Positions 41,602-51,129 of a stretch of 64,000 nt of DNA are shown here, piece by piece. The position numbers were made by a program, and so were the translations under genes. Each line of letters begins with the position of its first letter. Within the stretch, counting starts at the first letter, position 1. Source of the DNA: Hyphomonadaceae bacterium JAD_PAG50586_4 (GTDB lineage: Bacteria > Pseudomonadota > Alphaproteobacteria > Caulobacterales > Aquidulcibacteraceae); NCBI GenBank assembly GCA_023242925.1, contig CP096134.1:2189501-2253500 (forward strand), written 5' to 3'. The notes beneath the pieces are model-generated. The model was not told the DNA's origin and ran no database searches. It was given only the letters and a program-made list of their open reading frames with translations.

Positions 41602-41864
41602 CGTGGCGCGGAATGATCTCGGGTCGGAACGCGCGAGATCAGCGCGAGGGTTTGGGTATCGTATTCGGCCGGCGCCGGGGCCTGGTCGGTAATCCAGGCA
41701 TAGACGTCCTGATCGGGCGCATCGAGCAAGCGCTCGAATTCGTCCACTTGCGTCTCGAGCAATGTCGCCAGATGACGGTCGGCAAAATTGCCTAGAATCA
41801 AGTCAATCTCGCGAAACCCTCGGCGCCAGGCGCGGAATTTCAACTTCTTGCGGCGGTCATCCAT
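41583..41864 (-). CDS. sdhE: SdhE-type FAD assembly factor
   Basis: 93 residues, family-typical. N-terminal [19 protein letters not shown] carries the conserved RGxxE-type motif (RRGFREID) needed for flavinylation of succinate dehydrogenase, followed by the helical [25 protein letters not shown] segment (shortened here) and VYAWIT. The 3' end overlaps the mfd start by 19 bases. The neighbourhood of sdhE with mfd and divergent recG is common in Alphaproteobacteria. Confidence 0.88.
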   Translation of the reverse strand: MDDRRKKLKFRAWRRGFREIDLILGNFADRHLATLLETQVDEFERLLDAPDQDVYAWITDQAPAPAEYDTQTLALISRVPTRDHSAPRCLRQP

Positions 41865-41959
41865 TGGGTGTCTGGGGCGAGAAAGAAGGCGGCTAAACCG
41901 GAGGGGGCCGCGCTATAACCCATATGGGCGGCTATGTCAGCGCCGTCGAGCTAAGGCGT

Positions 41960-44048
41960 ATGAGCGACGTTTCACCCCCTGCCCTGACAGCACTTCTGGC
42001 GCCGGCGCGTTTGCCGAAGGGCGCGCGCAAGGACGCGCTTGGTCTGATCGCCAAGGTTGCGGGCGGCGGTTTGGTGCGCGATCTCGTGTTCCTGGCGCCG
42101 AACAGCGCGATCGATCGCAGGCTGCGTGTGCCGATCGGCGAGACGCAGGACGGCGATATCGCCACGATCGAGGCCGAAGTCGACGGCTACGCGCCCGCAT
42201 ATAAGAATTTGCCGCATCGCATTCGGCTGCGCGATGAGACGGGCTTTCTTTCGGTCGCATACTTTCGCGGCGCCAAGGAAATGTTCGAGCGCATGTGGCC
42301 GGTGGGCCAGAAGCGTTTGGTCAGCGGCACGGTGACGATTTACGACGGCATGCGCCAGATGCTGCATCCCGATCACGTGGTTGATCCTGATCGCGGCGAG
42401 GCGCCGCCGCCGGTGGAGCCGATCTATCCGCTGACACAAGGGCTCGCGGGGCGGACATTGTCGCGTACGATATTGGGCGCGCTCGACACGGTGCCGGAGG
42501 CGCCGGAATGGTTGGAGCCTTCGACTGTGAAGGCGCACGATTGGCCGGATTTCCGTACAGCGCTTGAACACATTCACCGGCCGACGTCGCCGGAAGATGT
42601 CGCGCCCGAGAGCGCGTTTCGTGCGCGGCTTGCCTATGACGAATTGTTTGCGCGGCAGTGCGCGTTGCGGCTGCGCCGCCAGCATCGGCGCAAGGAGCCA
42701 GGGCGCGCGGTGACGGGCGATGGGAGCTTGGCAAATAAGATCATTGAGAGCCTCCCTTCGCGCCCACGGGCGCGCAGCAGCGCTCGGTGAAGGAGATTTA
42801 CGCCGATATGAGCGAGCCCGCGCCAATGCTGCGTCTGCTGCAGGGGGATGTGGGTTCGGGCAAGACTTTGGTGGCGGCGTTGGCGATGGCGCGGGCGGGG
42901 AAGCTGGGCTGCAGAGCGCGATGATGGCGCCCACGGATTTGTTGGCGCGTCAGCATGGCGTGACGCTTGCGCCCTTGCTGGACGCGGCTGGCATCTCGAT
43001 GGCGGTGCTGACAGGACGCGACAAGCCGAAGGATCGCCGCGCGATCATGGAGAAGATGGCGGCAGGCGAGATTGCCGTCGTTGTCGGCACGCACGCGCTG
43101 TTTCAGGACGATGTGAGATTCAAAGATTTGGGGCTGATCGTGATCGATGAGCAACATCGTTTCGGCGTGTCGGATCGCATGCGCATGGTGGCGAAGGGCT
43201 TTGCGCCGCACGTTCTGGTGATGAGCGCCACGCCCATTCCGCGCACGCTGGCGCTCTCCATTCACGGCGACATGGATATTTCGATTCTGGATGAGAAGCC
43301 GCCAGGGCGTCAGCCGATCCGCACGGTGGCGATGCCATCGACGCGCGCCCACGAGATCATGGACGCGATCCGTGAGGCGGCGCAGCGTGGTGAGCGCGCC
43401 TATTGGGTGTGCCCGCTGATCGAGGAGAGCGAGGCGGTGGATCTGGCGGCTGTCGAGGATCGCTACGAGGAATTGAAGGCGCTGTTCGGCAAGGGCGTGG
43501 AGATCGTGCATGGGCGCATCTCCCCCACTGCACGCGAAGCTGCGATGGATCGGTTTCGCTCGGGCGAGTCGTTCATGATGGTGGCCACCACGGTGATCGA
43601 AGTGGGCGTCAACGTGCCGGAAGCAACGATCATGGTGATCGAACACGCGGAGCGCTTTGGTTTAGCGCAACTCCACCAGCTGCGCGGGCGCGTGGGCCGG
43701 GGCGATAGGCGCGGCTCATGCATCCTGCTTTGGAAGCCGCCGCTTGGCGTGGCCGCGAAGGAGCGCTTGGATACGTTGCGCCAAAACGACGACGGCTTCG
43801 CCATCGCGGAGACCGATTTCAAGATGCGCGGCGCGGGCGACGTGCTGGGCACGCAGCAATCGGGTTTGCCGCCGTTTCGCCTGGTCGCGCCCGAGGCGCA
43901 TGCGGACATGCTGGGCGCGGCCGATAAGGAAGCGCGCCTCGCGATCGAGCGCGATCCGGACCTGAAAACCCCGCGCGGCCAAGCGGTACGCCTCGTGCTC
44001 AACATCTTTGGTTATGCCGACGCAGCCGAATTGGCGCGTTCCGGTTGA
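41960..44048 (+). CDS. recG: RecG ATP-dependent DNA helicase (two frameshifts)
   Basis: About 696 residues. Start at ATG 41960 with AAGG upstream; ATG 41924 is an alternative. Breaks: one T missing near 42758 (restores [20 protein letters not shown]) and one G missing at 42897-42900 (restores [19 protein letters not shown]). The stretch between is in the third frame and holds Walker A ([16 protein letters not shown]). Wedge domain, DEQH box ([14 protein letters not shown]), [26 protein letters not shown] and [18 protein letters not shown] are seen. RecG reverses stalled replication forks. Divergent from sdhE/mfd. Confidence 0.92.
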
Positions 44049-44078
44049 TTTCCGCGCCCGCCCAGGCTTGATCCGCCC

Positions 44079-44867
44079 ATGAGCCAGAACCCGCCCATCT
44101 CCGCCTATATCCGTACCAAGAACGAGGAGCGGATGATTGGCGATGTGATCCGCGCCGCACAAATGGTCGTATCCGAGGTCGTGCTCGTAGATTCCGGCTC
44201 CACCGACAAAACGATCGAGATCGCCGAGGGCCTGGGCGCGCGCGTGGTGCCTAGCGCGTGGCTGGGCGGGGGCAAGCAAAAACGCATTGGCGAAGACGCG
44301 TGCGTGCATGATTGGCTGCTCGATCTCGACGCCGATGAAATCGTAACGCCGGAACTGGCGGCCGAAATTCGCGAGGTGTTCGCCAAGGGTACGCCCGAAG
44401 TGGGTGCGTTTGAGATGATGATGGCGACAGCGCCGCCGATCAGCGGCGACTGGCGCGACTTCTATCTGGTCGACCGGCGAAAGCTCTATGATCGCCGCGC
44501 CGTGCGTCAGCCGGATCACCCCAATTGGGATCAGTTCAAAGTACCAGAAGGTGTTGCAGTCGGAAAACTCGACGGTCGCTTGCTGCACTATTCGTTCCGC
44601 GATCTCGCCCAGCTGGAAGAGAAGTTTAATCGCAATTCATCAGGCCGTGCGCGCGATACGAAGTTGAAGCCGTTCTGGCAGTGCGCGGTGCGCATGGTGC
44701 TGGCGCGGCCATTTTACTTCTTCAACCATTATGTCCTGCGCGGCATGTGGCGCGCGGGCTGGTACGGCTTTGCGATGGCGTCGATTGCGGCGCATGGGCG
44801 TTGGCTGAAAGACGCGAAGATGGTGGAAATCCATCTGCGCAATCGCGACGCGGCGCAGGATGACTGA
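44079..44867 (+). CDS. Family 2 glycosyltransferase (WaaE/KdtX-like)
   Basis: 262 residues. The GT-A fold starts ISAYIRTKNEERMI, then VVLVDSGSTDKTIEIAE, and a DxD-type motif in WLLDLDADEIVTPELAAEI. The C-terminal half (EKFNRNSSGRARD, FYFFNHYVLRGMWRAGWYG) resembles the lipopolysaccharide-core beta-glucosyltransferase group; no membrane-spanning domain is evident, so it probably acts at the cytosolic face. Acceptor sugar unknown. Overlaps the photolyase start by 8 bases. Confidence 0.82.
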   Translation: MSQNPPISAYIRTKNEERMIGDVIRAAQMVVSEVVLVDSGSTDKTIEIAEGLGARVVPSAWLGGGKQKRIGEDACVHDWLLDLDADEIVTPELAAEIREVFAKGTPEVGAFEMMMATAPPISGDWRDFYLVDRRKLYDRRAVRQPDHPNWDQFKVPEGVAVGKLDGRLLHYSFRDLAQLEEKFNRNSSGRARDTKLKPFWQCAVRMVLARPFYFFNHYVLRGMWRAGWYGFAMASIAAHGRWLKDAKMVEIHLRNRDAAQDD

Positions 44868-46308
44868 CGCGCCGGCGATCGTCTGGTTGCGGCAGGATTT
44901 GCGGCTGGGCGACAATCCAGCGCTCCGCGCCGCGATCGAGACGAAGCGGCCCATGGTTTTGCTCTATGTGCTTGACGACGAAACGGCGGGGCGTTGGCGC
45001 TTGGGCGGCGCGTCGCGTTGGTGGTTGCATAAGAGCTTGAGCGCGCTCGGCGCGGACATCGAGACGCGCGGCGCGCGCTTGGTGTTGCGCAAAGGTGCAG
45101 CGGCAAAGGTTTTGCCGAATCTGGTCAAAGAGATTGGCGCAGGCGCGGTGTTTTGGACCCGTTGCTATGAGCCATATGCGATCGCACGGGATAAGGCGCT
45201 GAAGGAAATACTCGGCGCGTCTGGCATTGAGGTGCAGAGCTTCAATGGCGCCCTGCTCAATGAGCCGTGGATTGTGAAGACGAAGACGGGTGAGCCGTAC
45301 AAGGTGTTCACGCCCTATTGGCGCGCGGCGCAGCAATTGGGTGACCGACGCACGCCGGCGCCGACGCCGAAGAAGATCAATGGCTATACGGGCGATGTCG
45401 TGAGTGACGCGCTCGCGGATTGGAAGCTGCTGCCGACTAAGCCGAACTGGGCGACGGGGTTCGAGCCGGAATGGGCGCCCGGCGAAGCTGGCGCGCTGGC
45501 GGCGTTGCGCGTGTTCGCAGCGGACCGCTTGCGCGCGTACGCGGATGCGCGCGATCAGATGGGCGCGCATGGCACGTCGCGACTGTCGCCGCATCTGCAT
45601 TTTGGTGAGATCTCGCCGGTGCAAGTGCGGGCCGCGATCGAGGGCGCTGCGCACGATACGCCAGCGCTTCAGCGCGGCGCGGACAAATTCATGGCCGAGA
45701 TTGGTTGGCGTGAATTCTCGACCAATCTCCTCTTCCATTGGCCCACGCTGCCCGAAGCCAATTGGCGCGATAGTTTCGATGCATTTCCTTGGCGCGACGA
45801 TGAAGAAGCGCTGCGCGCGTGGCGGCGTGGGCAGACAGGGTATCCGATCGTCGATGCAGCGATGCGCGAGCTTTGGCTTACCGGCACGATGCACAATCGT
45901 GCGCGCATGATCGCGGCGTCGTTTCTGATCAAGCATCTACTGATCGATTGGCGGCGCGGCGAGGATTGGTTCTGGGACACGCTTGTCGACGCGGATCTCG
46001 CCAACAATGCCGCGTCCTGGCAATGGGTGGCGGGCTCAGGCGCTGACGCCTCGCCCTATTTCCGCATCTTCAATCCGGTGACGCAGGGCGAGCGCTACGA
46101 TGGGGATGGCGCCTATGTGCGCCGCTGGGTTCCCGAACTCGCGCGATTGCCGAACGACGTCCTGCATCGCCCCTGGGAGGCGGATGGCGTGACGCTGAAG
46201 GCCTCCGGCGTGGAACTGGGGCGCACCTATCCGCGTCCCTTGGTGGACCATGCCGCCGCCCGCGCTCGCGCCTTGGAAGCCTTCGCCAGCCTCAAATCCG
46301 AGGCCTGA
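44860..46308 (+). CDS. phrB: Deoxyribodipyrimidine photolyase, class I CPD type
   Basis: 482 residues. N-terminal Rossmann-like antenna domain (IVWLRQDLRLGDNPAL) and C-terminal FAD domain with GTSRLSPHLHFGEISP, IGWREFSTNLLFHWP, TGYPIVDAAMRELW, HNRARMIAASFLIKHLLIDW and NNAASWQWVAGSGADASPYF, the last carrying the electron-transfer Trp region. Uses light to split pyrimidine dimers. Overlaps the glycosyltransferase gene; CFA synthase follows 65 bases later, a pairing frequent in light-stress loci. Confidence 0.93.
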   Translation: MTDAPAIVWLRQDLRLGDNPALRAAIETKRPMVLLYVLDDETAGRWRLGGASRWWLHKSLSALGADIETRGARLVLRKGAAAKVLPNLVKEIGAGAVFWTRCYEPYAIARDKALKEILGASGIEVQSFNGALLNEPWIVKTKTGEPYKVFTPYWRAAQQLGDRRTPAPTPKKINGYTGDVVSDALADWKLLPTKPNWATGFEPEWAPGEAGALAALRVFAADRLRAYADARDQMGAHGTSRLSPHLHFGEISPVQVRAAIEGAAHDTPALQRGADKFMAEIGWREFSTNLLFHWPTLPEANWRDSFDAFPWRDDEEALRAWRRGQTGYPIVDAAMRELWLTGTMHNRARMIAASFLIKHLLIDWRRGEDWFWDTLVDADLANNAASWQWVAGSGADASPYFRIFNPVTQGERYDGDGAYVRRWVPELARLPNDVLHRPWEADGVTLKASGVELGRTYPRPLVDHAAARARALEAFASLKSEA

Positions 46309-46373
46309 GCCCGCGCGTAAGAGTTTCTGCGGCTTAACGCTGGAACTTTTATCCACAGACGGGATCACCTACA

Positions 46374-47627
46374 TTGAAGCCTATGGACCATCTGCCTGCC
46401 TCCGCGCCGGCTCATTCGGCCCGCGCATCCGCCGCCACGATCCATCGTTTGAAGGCGCCCGCGCGCGCCAAGGCCGTGCTGCTGGCGCTGCTCAGCATCG
46501 AGGGCGGCGCGATCGATATGACCATGCCGACCGGCGAGACGCTGCGTTTTGGTGATGATGATCGCGCGCCGATCGCGATGCGGGTGAAGGATTATCGCTT
46601 CGCCAACCGGGTGCTGAAGAATGGCGACATCGGCTTTGCCGAGGCCTGGATGGCGCATGAATGGGAGACGTCCGATCTCTCGGCGCTGCTCACGTTGTTT
46701 GCGAACAATATCGAGCGCTTCAAGCGCGTGTTTGAAGGCGGTTTCTTCGGCAAGGCGATGAATTGGCTGCGCCACCTTTCGCGTGACAACACGCGCGAAG
46801 GGTCGCGGCGCAACATTTACGAGCACTACGACCTCGGAAATCGCTTCTATGAAGCATGGCTCGATCCTTCGATGACCTATTCCTCGGCGCGCTTTGACGC
46901 GACGGTGTCGGATTTGGAAGCCGGTCAGCGCGCGAAATATAAAGCGCTGGCGGAGCATTTGGATTTGAAGCCAGGCGACCACGTTTTGGAGATTGGCTGC
47001 GGCTGGGGCGGTTTTGCCGAGTTCGCGGCGCGTGAGTATGGCGCACGCGTCACCGGCATTACGATCAGCCAAGAGCAAATGGCGTACGCCAAGGCGCGGA
47101 TGGAGCGCGCTGGGCTTTCTGATCGCGTTGATATTCGTATTCAGGATTATCGCGACGTCGAAGGCCAGTTCGACAAGGTGGCGTCTATCGAGATGTTCGA
47201 GGCCGTGGGAGAGCGACACTGGGCAACGTATTTCGGCAAGATCGCCGACGTGTTGAAGCCCGGCGGCCGCGCCGCACTTCAAATCATCACCATCAAGCAC
47301 GATCTGTTCGATGCCTATCGTAAGCGTGCGGATTTCATTCAGCGCTACGTGTTTCCCGGGGGCATGCTGGCGAGTGTGGAGCGCCTGAAGGAAGAGACGG
47401 CGAATGCTGGTTTGGCGTGGCGCAAGGTGGAGGCCTTCGGCCAATCCTATGCGGTGACGCTGGCCGAATGGTCGCGTCGGTTTGAGGCCAAGTGGCAAGA
47501 TATTCGAGCACTCGGCTTCGATGAGCGGTTCAAGCAACTCTGGCTGTTTTACCTCTCCTATTGCGAGGCCGGTTTCCGGACCGGGCGCACCGATGTGGTC
47601 CAACTGGAACTGGCGAAGCCCGCTTAA
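46374..47627 (+). CDS. cfa: Cyclopropane-fatty-acyl-phospholipid synthase
   Basis: 417 residues. S-adenosylmethionine site VLEIGCGWGGFAEFAAREYG; active-site signatures YEHYDLGNRFYEAWLDPSMT and IEMFEAVGERHW; C-terminal YLSYCEAGFRTGRTDVVQL. It methylenates unsaturated phospholipid acyl chains, hardening membranes to acid and oxidative stress. Starts 65 bases after the photolyase; co-transcription is likely. Confidence 0.93.
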   Translation: MKPMDHLPASAPAHSARASAATIHRLKAPARAKAVLLALLSIEGGAIDMTMPTGETLRFGDDDRAPIAMRVKDYRFANRVLKNGDIGFAEAWMAHEWETSDLSALLTLFANNIERFKRVFEGGFFGKAMNWLRHLSRDNTREGSRRNIYEHYDLGNRFYEAWLDPSMTYSSARFDATVSDLEAGQRAKYKALAEHLDLKPGDHVLEIGCGWGGFAEFAAREYGARVTGITISQEQMAYAKARMERAGLSDRVDIRIQDYRDVEGQFDKVASIEMFEAVGERHWATYFGKIADVLKPGGRAALQIITIKHDLFDAYRKRADFIQRYVFPGGMLASVERLKEETANAGLAWRKVEAFGQSYAVTLAEWSRRFEAKWQDIRALGFDERFKQLWLFYLSYCEAGFRTGRTDVVQLELAKPA

Positions 47628-47685
47628 GCGCTTCTAATGGGCGGCTGTAGTTGAAGCCCCGGGCTGGGCGGAATAGCGTCCGGCC

Positions 47686-48537
47686 ATGAGCACTGCCCCC
47701 GACCCCATCGTCTCCCCTGCCTGGCTGGCTGAGCGCCTTGAGGCGCCAGATATGCGCGTTGTGGACGCGACCTGGTTTCTCCCCGGCGACGAGCGCAACG
47801 CCAAGGCGCTCTATGAGGAGCGGCGCATCCCAGGTGCGGTGTTCTTCGACATCGACGAGATCTCGGACACAGACTCGCACCTGCCGCACATGCTGCCCAG
47901 CCCAGAGAAATTCGCATCGCGCATGCGGAAGCTCGGCATCGGCGATGGCGCGCGGGTCATTGTCTATGACAATCAGGGGCTCTTCTCGGCCGCGCGCGTG
48001 TGGTGGACATTCCGCGTCATGGGCCACGAAGACGTGTCCGTGCTCGATGGCGGCTTTCCGGCTTGGGAGCGCGGCGGCTTTCCGATAGATGGCCACCCGC
48101 CAGCGGCGCGCGCGGAGCGGCACTTCACGGCGCGCTATCGTGGCGACCTGGTGCGCGATGCATCGGACGTGCGCAAAGCCATCAACGACGCAAAGACGAT
48201 CCTGGACGCCCGCCCTGCCCCGCGCTTTCGCGGCGAGACGCCAGAGCCGCGCGCAGGGCTAAAGAGCGGCCATATGCCGGGTGCGCGTTCGCTGCCGGCG
48301 GGCAGCTTGATCAATGAGAACGGCGCGTTGCGTTCAAAAGAAGAGCTGGAGAAGCTCTTCGCCGCGGCGGGCGCCGATACCTCGCAGCCGGCGATCTGCT
48401 CGTGCGGTTCGGGCGTGACGGCGGCGATTATCGCGTTGGCTTTGGCGCGGCTTGGGCATTGGGACGCTGCGATCTATGACGGCTCGTGGGCGGAATGGGG
48501 CGCGCTGCCGGATGCGCCGATCGCGACGGGTGCGTAA
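47686..48537 (+). CDS. sseA: 3-mercaptopyruvate sulfurtransferase
   Basis: 283 residues, two tandem rhodanese domains. The first (VVDATWFLPGDERNAKALYE, IPGAVFFDIDEISD) is catalytically inactive as usual; the second has active-site Cys240 in CSCGSGVTAAIIALAL. The CGSGVTA loop is the mercaptopyruvate type, distinct from the CRKGVT of thiosulfate rhodaneses. Its TAA overlaps the ATG of metC (TAATG), tying two sulfur-amino-acid enzymes into one unit. Confidence 0.92.
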   Translation: MSTAPDPIVSPAWLAERLEAPDMRVVDATWFLPGDERNAKALYEERRIPGAVFFDIDEISDTDSHLPHMLPSPEKFASRMRKLGIGDGARVIVYDNQGLFSAARVWWTFRVMGHEDVSVLDGGFPAWERGGFPIDGHPPAARAERHFTARYRGDLVRDASDVRKAINDAKTILDARPAPRFRGETPEPRAGLKSGHMPGARSLPAGSLINENGALRSKEELEKLFAAAGADTSQPAICSCGSGVTAAIIALALARLGHWDAAIYDGSWAEWGALPDAPIATGA

Positions 48538-49710
48538 TGGCTGGGAAAGATTTGGACTTATCGAAGCTGCGCGTTGAGACGCGCCTGGCGCGCGCTGGCC
48601 GCGACACGACACGTCACGACGGCGCGGTGAACCCTGCGATCCACCGGGCGACGACGTTGGTAATCGAAGACACCGCCGATCTCTACAACACGCCGAAGAA
48701 GACCTACGCGCTCGAAGGCATGGCGGTGCAGGACGCACTGAAAGATGCGCTGCTGGCGATCGAGGGTGGTGCTGCGGTGACATTGGCGCCGTCGGGCTTG
48801 GGCGCCTGTACGCTGGCGCTGCTGACGGTTGCGCGGGCGGGTGGTGAATTGCTGGTGGTGGATTCGGTCTATGGGCCGACGCGGCGCTTCTGCAACACAA
48901 TGCTGCATCGCTTAGGCGTGCGCACGACGTTTTTCGATCCCCACATTGGCGGCGATATCGCCGGCCTGATCCACGAGAATACGTGTGGCGTGTTTTGGAA
49001 TCGCCGGGCTCGATCACGTTTGAAGTGCAGGATGTGCCCGCGATCGCCGCGGCCGCGAAAGCGCGCGGCGTACCAACGATCCTCGATAATACCTGGTCGG
49101 CGGGGCTCTACTTTAAGCCGTTCGAGCATGGCATCGATCTCTCGGTGCAGGCGCTGACCAAGTATCAGGCCGGGCACGCGGACGCGTTCATGGGCGCGGT
49201 GCTGGCGGCGACGCCGCACATGGGCGAACGCGTGAAAGCGACGTACAAGCAATTGGGCTTGGGCGCCTCGCCCGATGATGCGTATCTCGTGCTGCGCGGC
49301 ATGCGCTCTTTGAGCGTGCGCCTGGAGCGGCAAGCGGCATCTGGCATGCAGATCGCGCGTTGGCTGGAGACGCGGGACGAGGTGGCGCGTGTGATCCACC
49401 CGGCGTTGCCCTCACACCCCGATCATGCGCTATGGAAACGTGACTTTACGGGCGCTGCAGGCGTGTTCGGCGCGGTGCTAAAGCCTGTCGATGATGCGAA
49501 GCTCAAAAGATGCTGGAGAGCTATGCGCTCTTCTCGATGGGCTTCTCATGGGGCGGCTATGAGAGCCTGATCATTCCGTGCGATGACAACATCACGCGCA
49601 CGGCCAAGCCCTGGAAGGCCGAAGGCCCGCTCATCCGTTTGTCGATTGGCTTGGAGCATCCCGACGATCTGATCGCGGATTTGACGCAAGGCTTCGCGCG
49701 CCTTTCGTAG
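48537..49710 (+). CDS. metC: Cystathionine beta-lyase, PLP-dependent (two frameshifts)
   Basis: About 391 residues after two repairs: one T missing at TTTT (48992-48995; restores CGVFLESPGSITFEV) and one A missing at AAAA (49505-49508; restores KLKKMLESYALFSMG). Cys/Met-metabolism PLP fold: RVETRLARAGRD, HRATTLVIEDTADL, LDNTWSAGLYFKP, and the PLP Lys in QALTKYQAGHADAFMG. It cleaves cystathionine to homocysteine, pyruvate and ammonia. Full-length alignment of the three pieces argues against true decay. Confidence 0.9.
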
Positions 49711-49740
49711 CGGCGACCCTGGCGTGCTCAAACACACCAC

Positions 49741-49761
49741 CGTCCGCTCAGAAGGCGGACG
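49741..49761 (+). terminator. Hairpin after metC
   Basis: CGTCCGC, loop TCAGAAG, GCGGACG: 7-bp stem starting 31 bases after the metC stop. No U-tract follows, so it is a candidate terminator only. I see nothing else in 49711-49970. Confidence 0.4.
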
Positions 49762-49970
49762 CGTAAGAGCTCGAGCGTCGTATTTGGTTTTTTCTAATCT
49801 CACTCAAATCATTGCCCGGATTTTACCCAAACACTGATTCTTGGACGCGCCAACCAAGCGCGTGCTGGCGATGTGTTCCCGGCTCTTGGCGGCGTTGTTG
49901 GGGAAATTGCGGGCGCCCAGCGCCACCGTGAAGCACCCCGGGTGCAGAATTGTGTCGACCGATTTTAGCG

Positions 49971-50047
49971 TGGCGACCCCAGCAGGACTCGAACCTGCAA
50001 CCGCTCGCTTAGAAGGCGAGTGCTCTATCCGGTTGAGCTATGGGGCC
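49971..50047 (-). tRNA. tRNA-Arg (anticodon TCT)
   Basis: The minus strand folds as a tRNA: acceptor GGCCCCA with TGGGGTC, discriminator G and encoded CCA; D-arm AGCTCAACCGGATAGAGC; anticodon loop CTTCTAA with TCT; T-arm CAGGTTCGAGTCCTG. Reads AGA/AGG arginine codons, rare in GC-rich genomes. Confidence 0.94.
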
Positions 50048-50291
50048 ACGAGGTGCTGTGTCTGGAGCAGGACCAAATCGAGCGCAAGCGCCGACCGTGC
50101 ACGTGCGTTTGATAAGTGGGATGAGGATGAGGCGTCCCGTCTACGTGCGCATCTGGAAAATTGCCGCAGTCGCGCCTGCGCGAGCATCAATGCTGCGCGG
50201 GGCCGACAGCATCGCAAGCCAGCGTGTTTTGGATAGCCGAGCGTAAGCGAACGATCGACGCGCTAACGCGATACGCCTTATTACGCGCGCG

Positions 50292-51063
50292 TTATCGAAG
50301 CGCCTGGCGTCTGTGCACGACGGCTGCGGCGAGGCCCGCCAGCGCAAGAGCGGCGCCGAGCGCCAGCCAACTGATCTGGGGCTTGCGCGCCGCCTCGGCG
50401 ACAGCGACGCCGATCAATCCCCAAACCACTGGCGGCAGATAAAACGGCGCAAGACTGCGCCATCCAATGAGACCGGTGATCGCGGCGACCGCGACAATGC
50501 CGATGGCCGCCCACAGCAGCGCGTTCTCAATAAAGCCCTCGGCTGTGAGCACAGTCAGGAGGTTGATCGCCGATGCGATCGTGAGCCAACCCGCAAGCAA
50601 AGCAAGCGGCGCCTCGATCAACCAGAACGCACTCGGTGTTGGCTGCGCCGGACGCTTCAAGAGAGGCGCTGTCAACGCGCCGGCGCTTGCGACAATGATA
50701 AGCACTGTCGCCCATTGCATGTCGTGCGCAGCGGCGATGAGCCAAAGCCCGCACCCGGTCATAGCCACCACGCTGGGCCAGCCAAAACGCTCAAGGCTCT
50801 CATGGTTTGGCGTGCGCGGCAGGGCCTGAAAGACCGCATAGAGCGCAAGCCCCAGATAGATGGGCCCCCAAGATCGCAAACGCATATTCCGCCGCCTTCA
50901 AGGTTCTGTCGCCATCGGCGGCGAAGTCCTCGGGGTTTTGGCCAAGCGCGCCAAAAGTTTGCGCAACCACGATGCCAATGGCGAACATCGCCGCAGCGAG
51001 GATCGCCAGCGTACGACCCACGGGATTATGCGCGCTGTCAGAACTGGCGTGCGACGTCGTCAT
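50292..51063 (-). CDS. Tryptophan-rich sensory (TspO/MBR-like) membrane protein (one frameshift)
   Basis: About 256 residues after removal of one extra base near 50870, restoring YAFAIWGPIYLGLALYAVFQ, the hallmark of this group. About seven hydrophobic helices are visible (LAILAAAMFAIGIVVAQTF, ATVLIIVASAGALTAPLL, LALLAGWLTIASAINLL, LWAAIGIVAVAAITGLIGW). Longer than classical TspO (about 160 residues) and of unproven function. It starts 66 bases after the hybrid sensor kinase on the same strand. The gap 50048-50291 shows nothing recognisable. Confidence 0.72.
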
Positions 51064-51129
51064 GGTGACAAAACCGAAACCGAAGGAGGTGGTTCCCGTA
51101 CGTGCAAAGTCTGCGGTCGGGGCAGCTGG

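Noticed and set aside
48537..49710. metC as a genuine pseudogene
   Set aside because: Both breaks are one base missing in homopolymers, all PLP-enzyme motifs are intact and neighbouring essential genes show the same error type.
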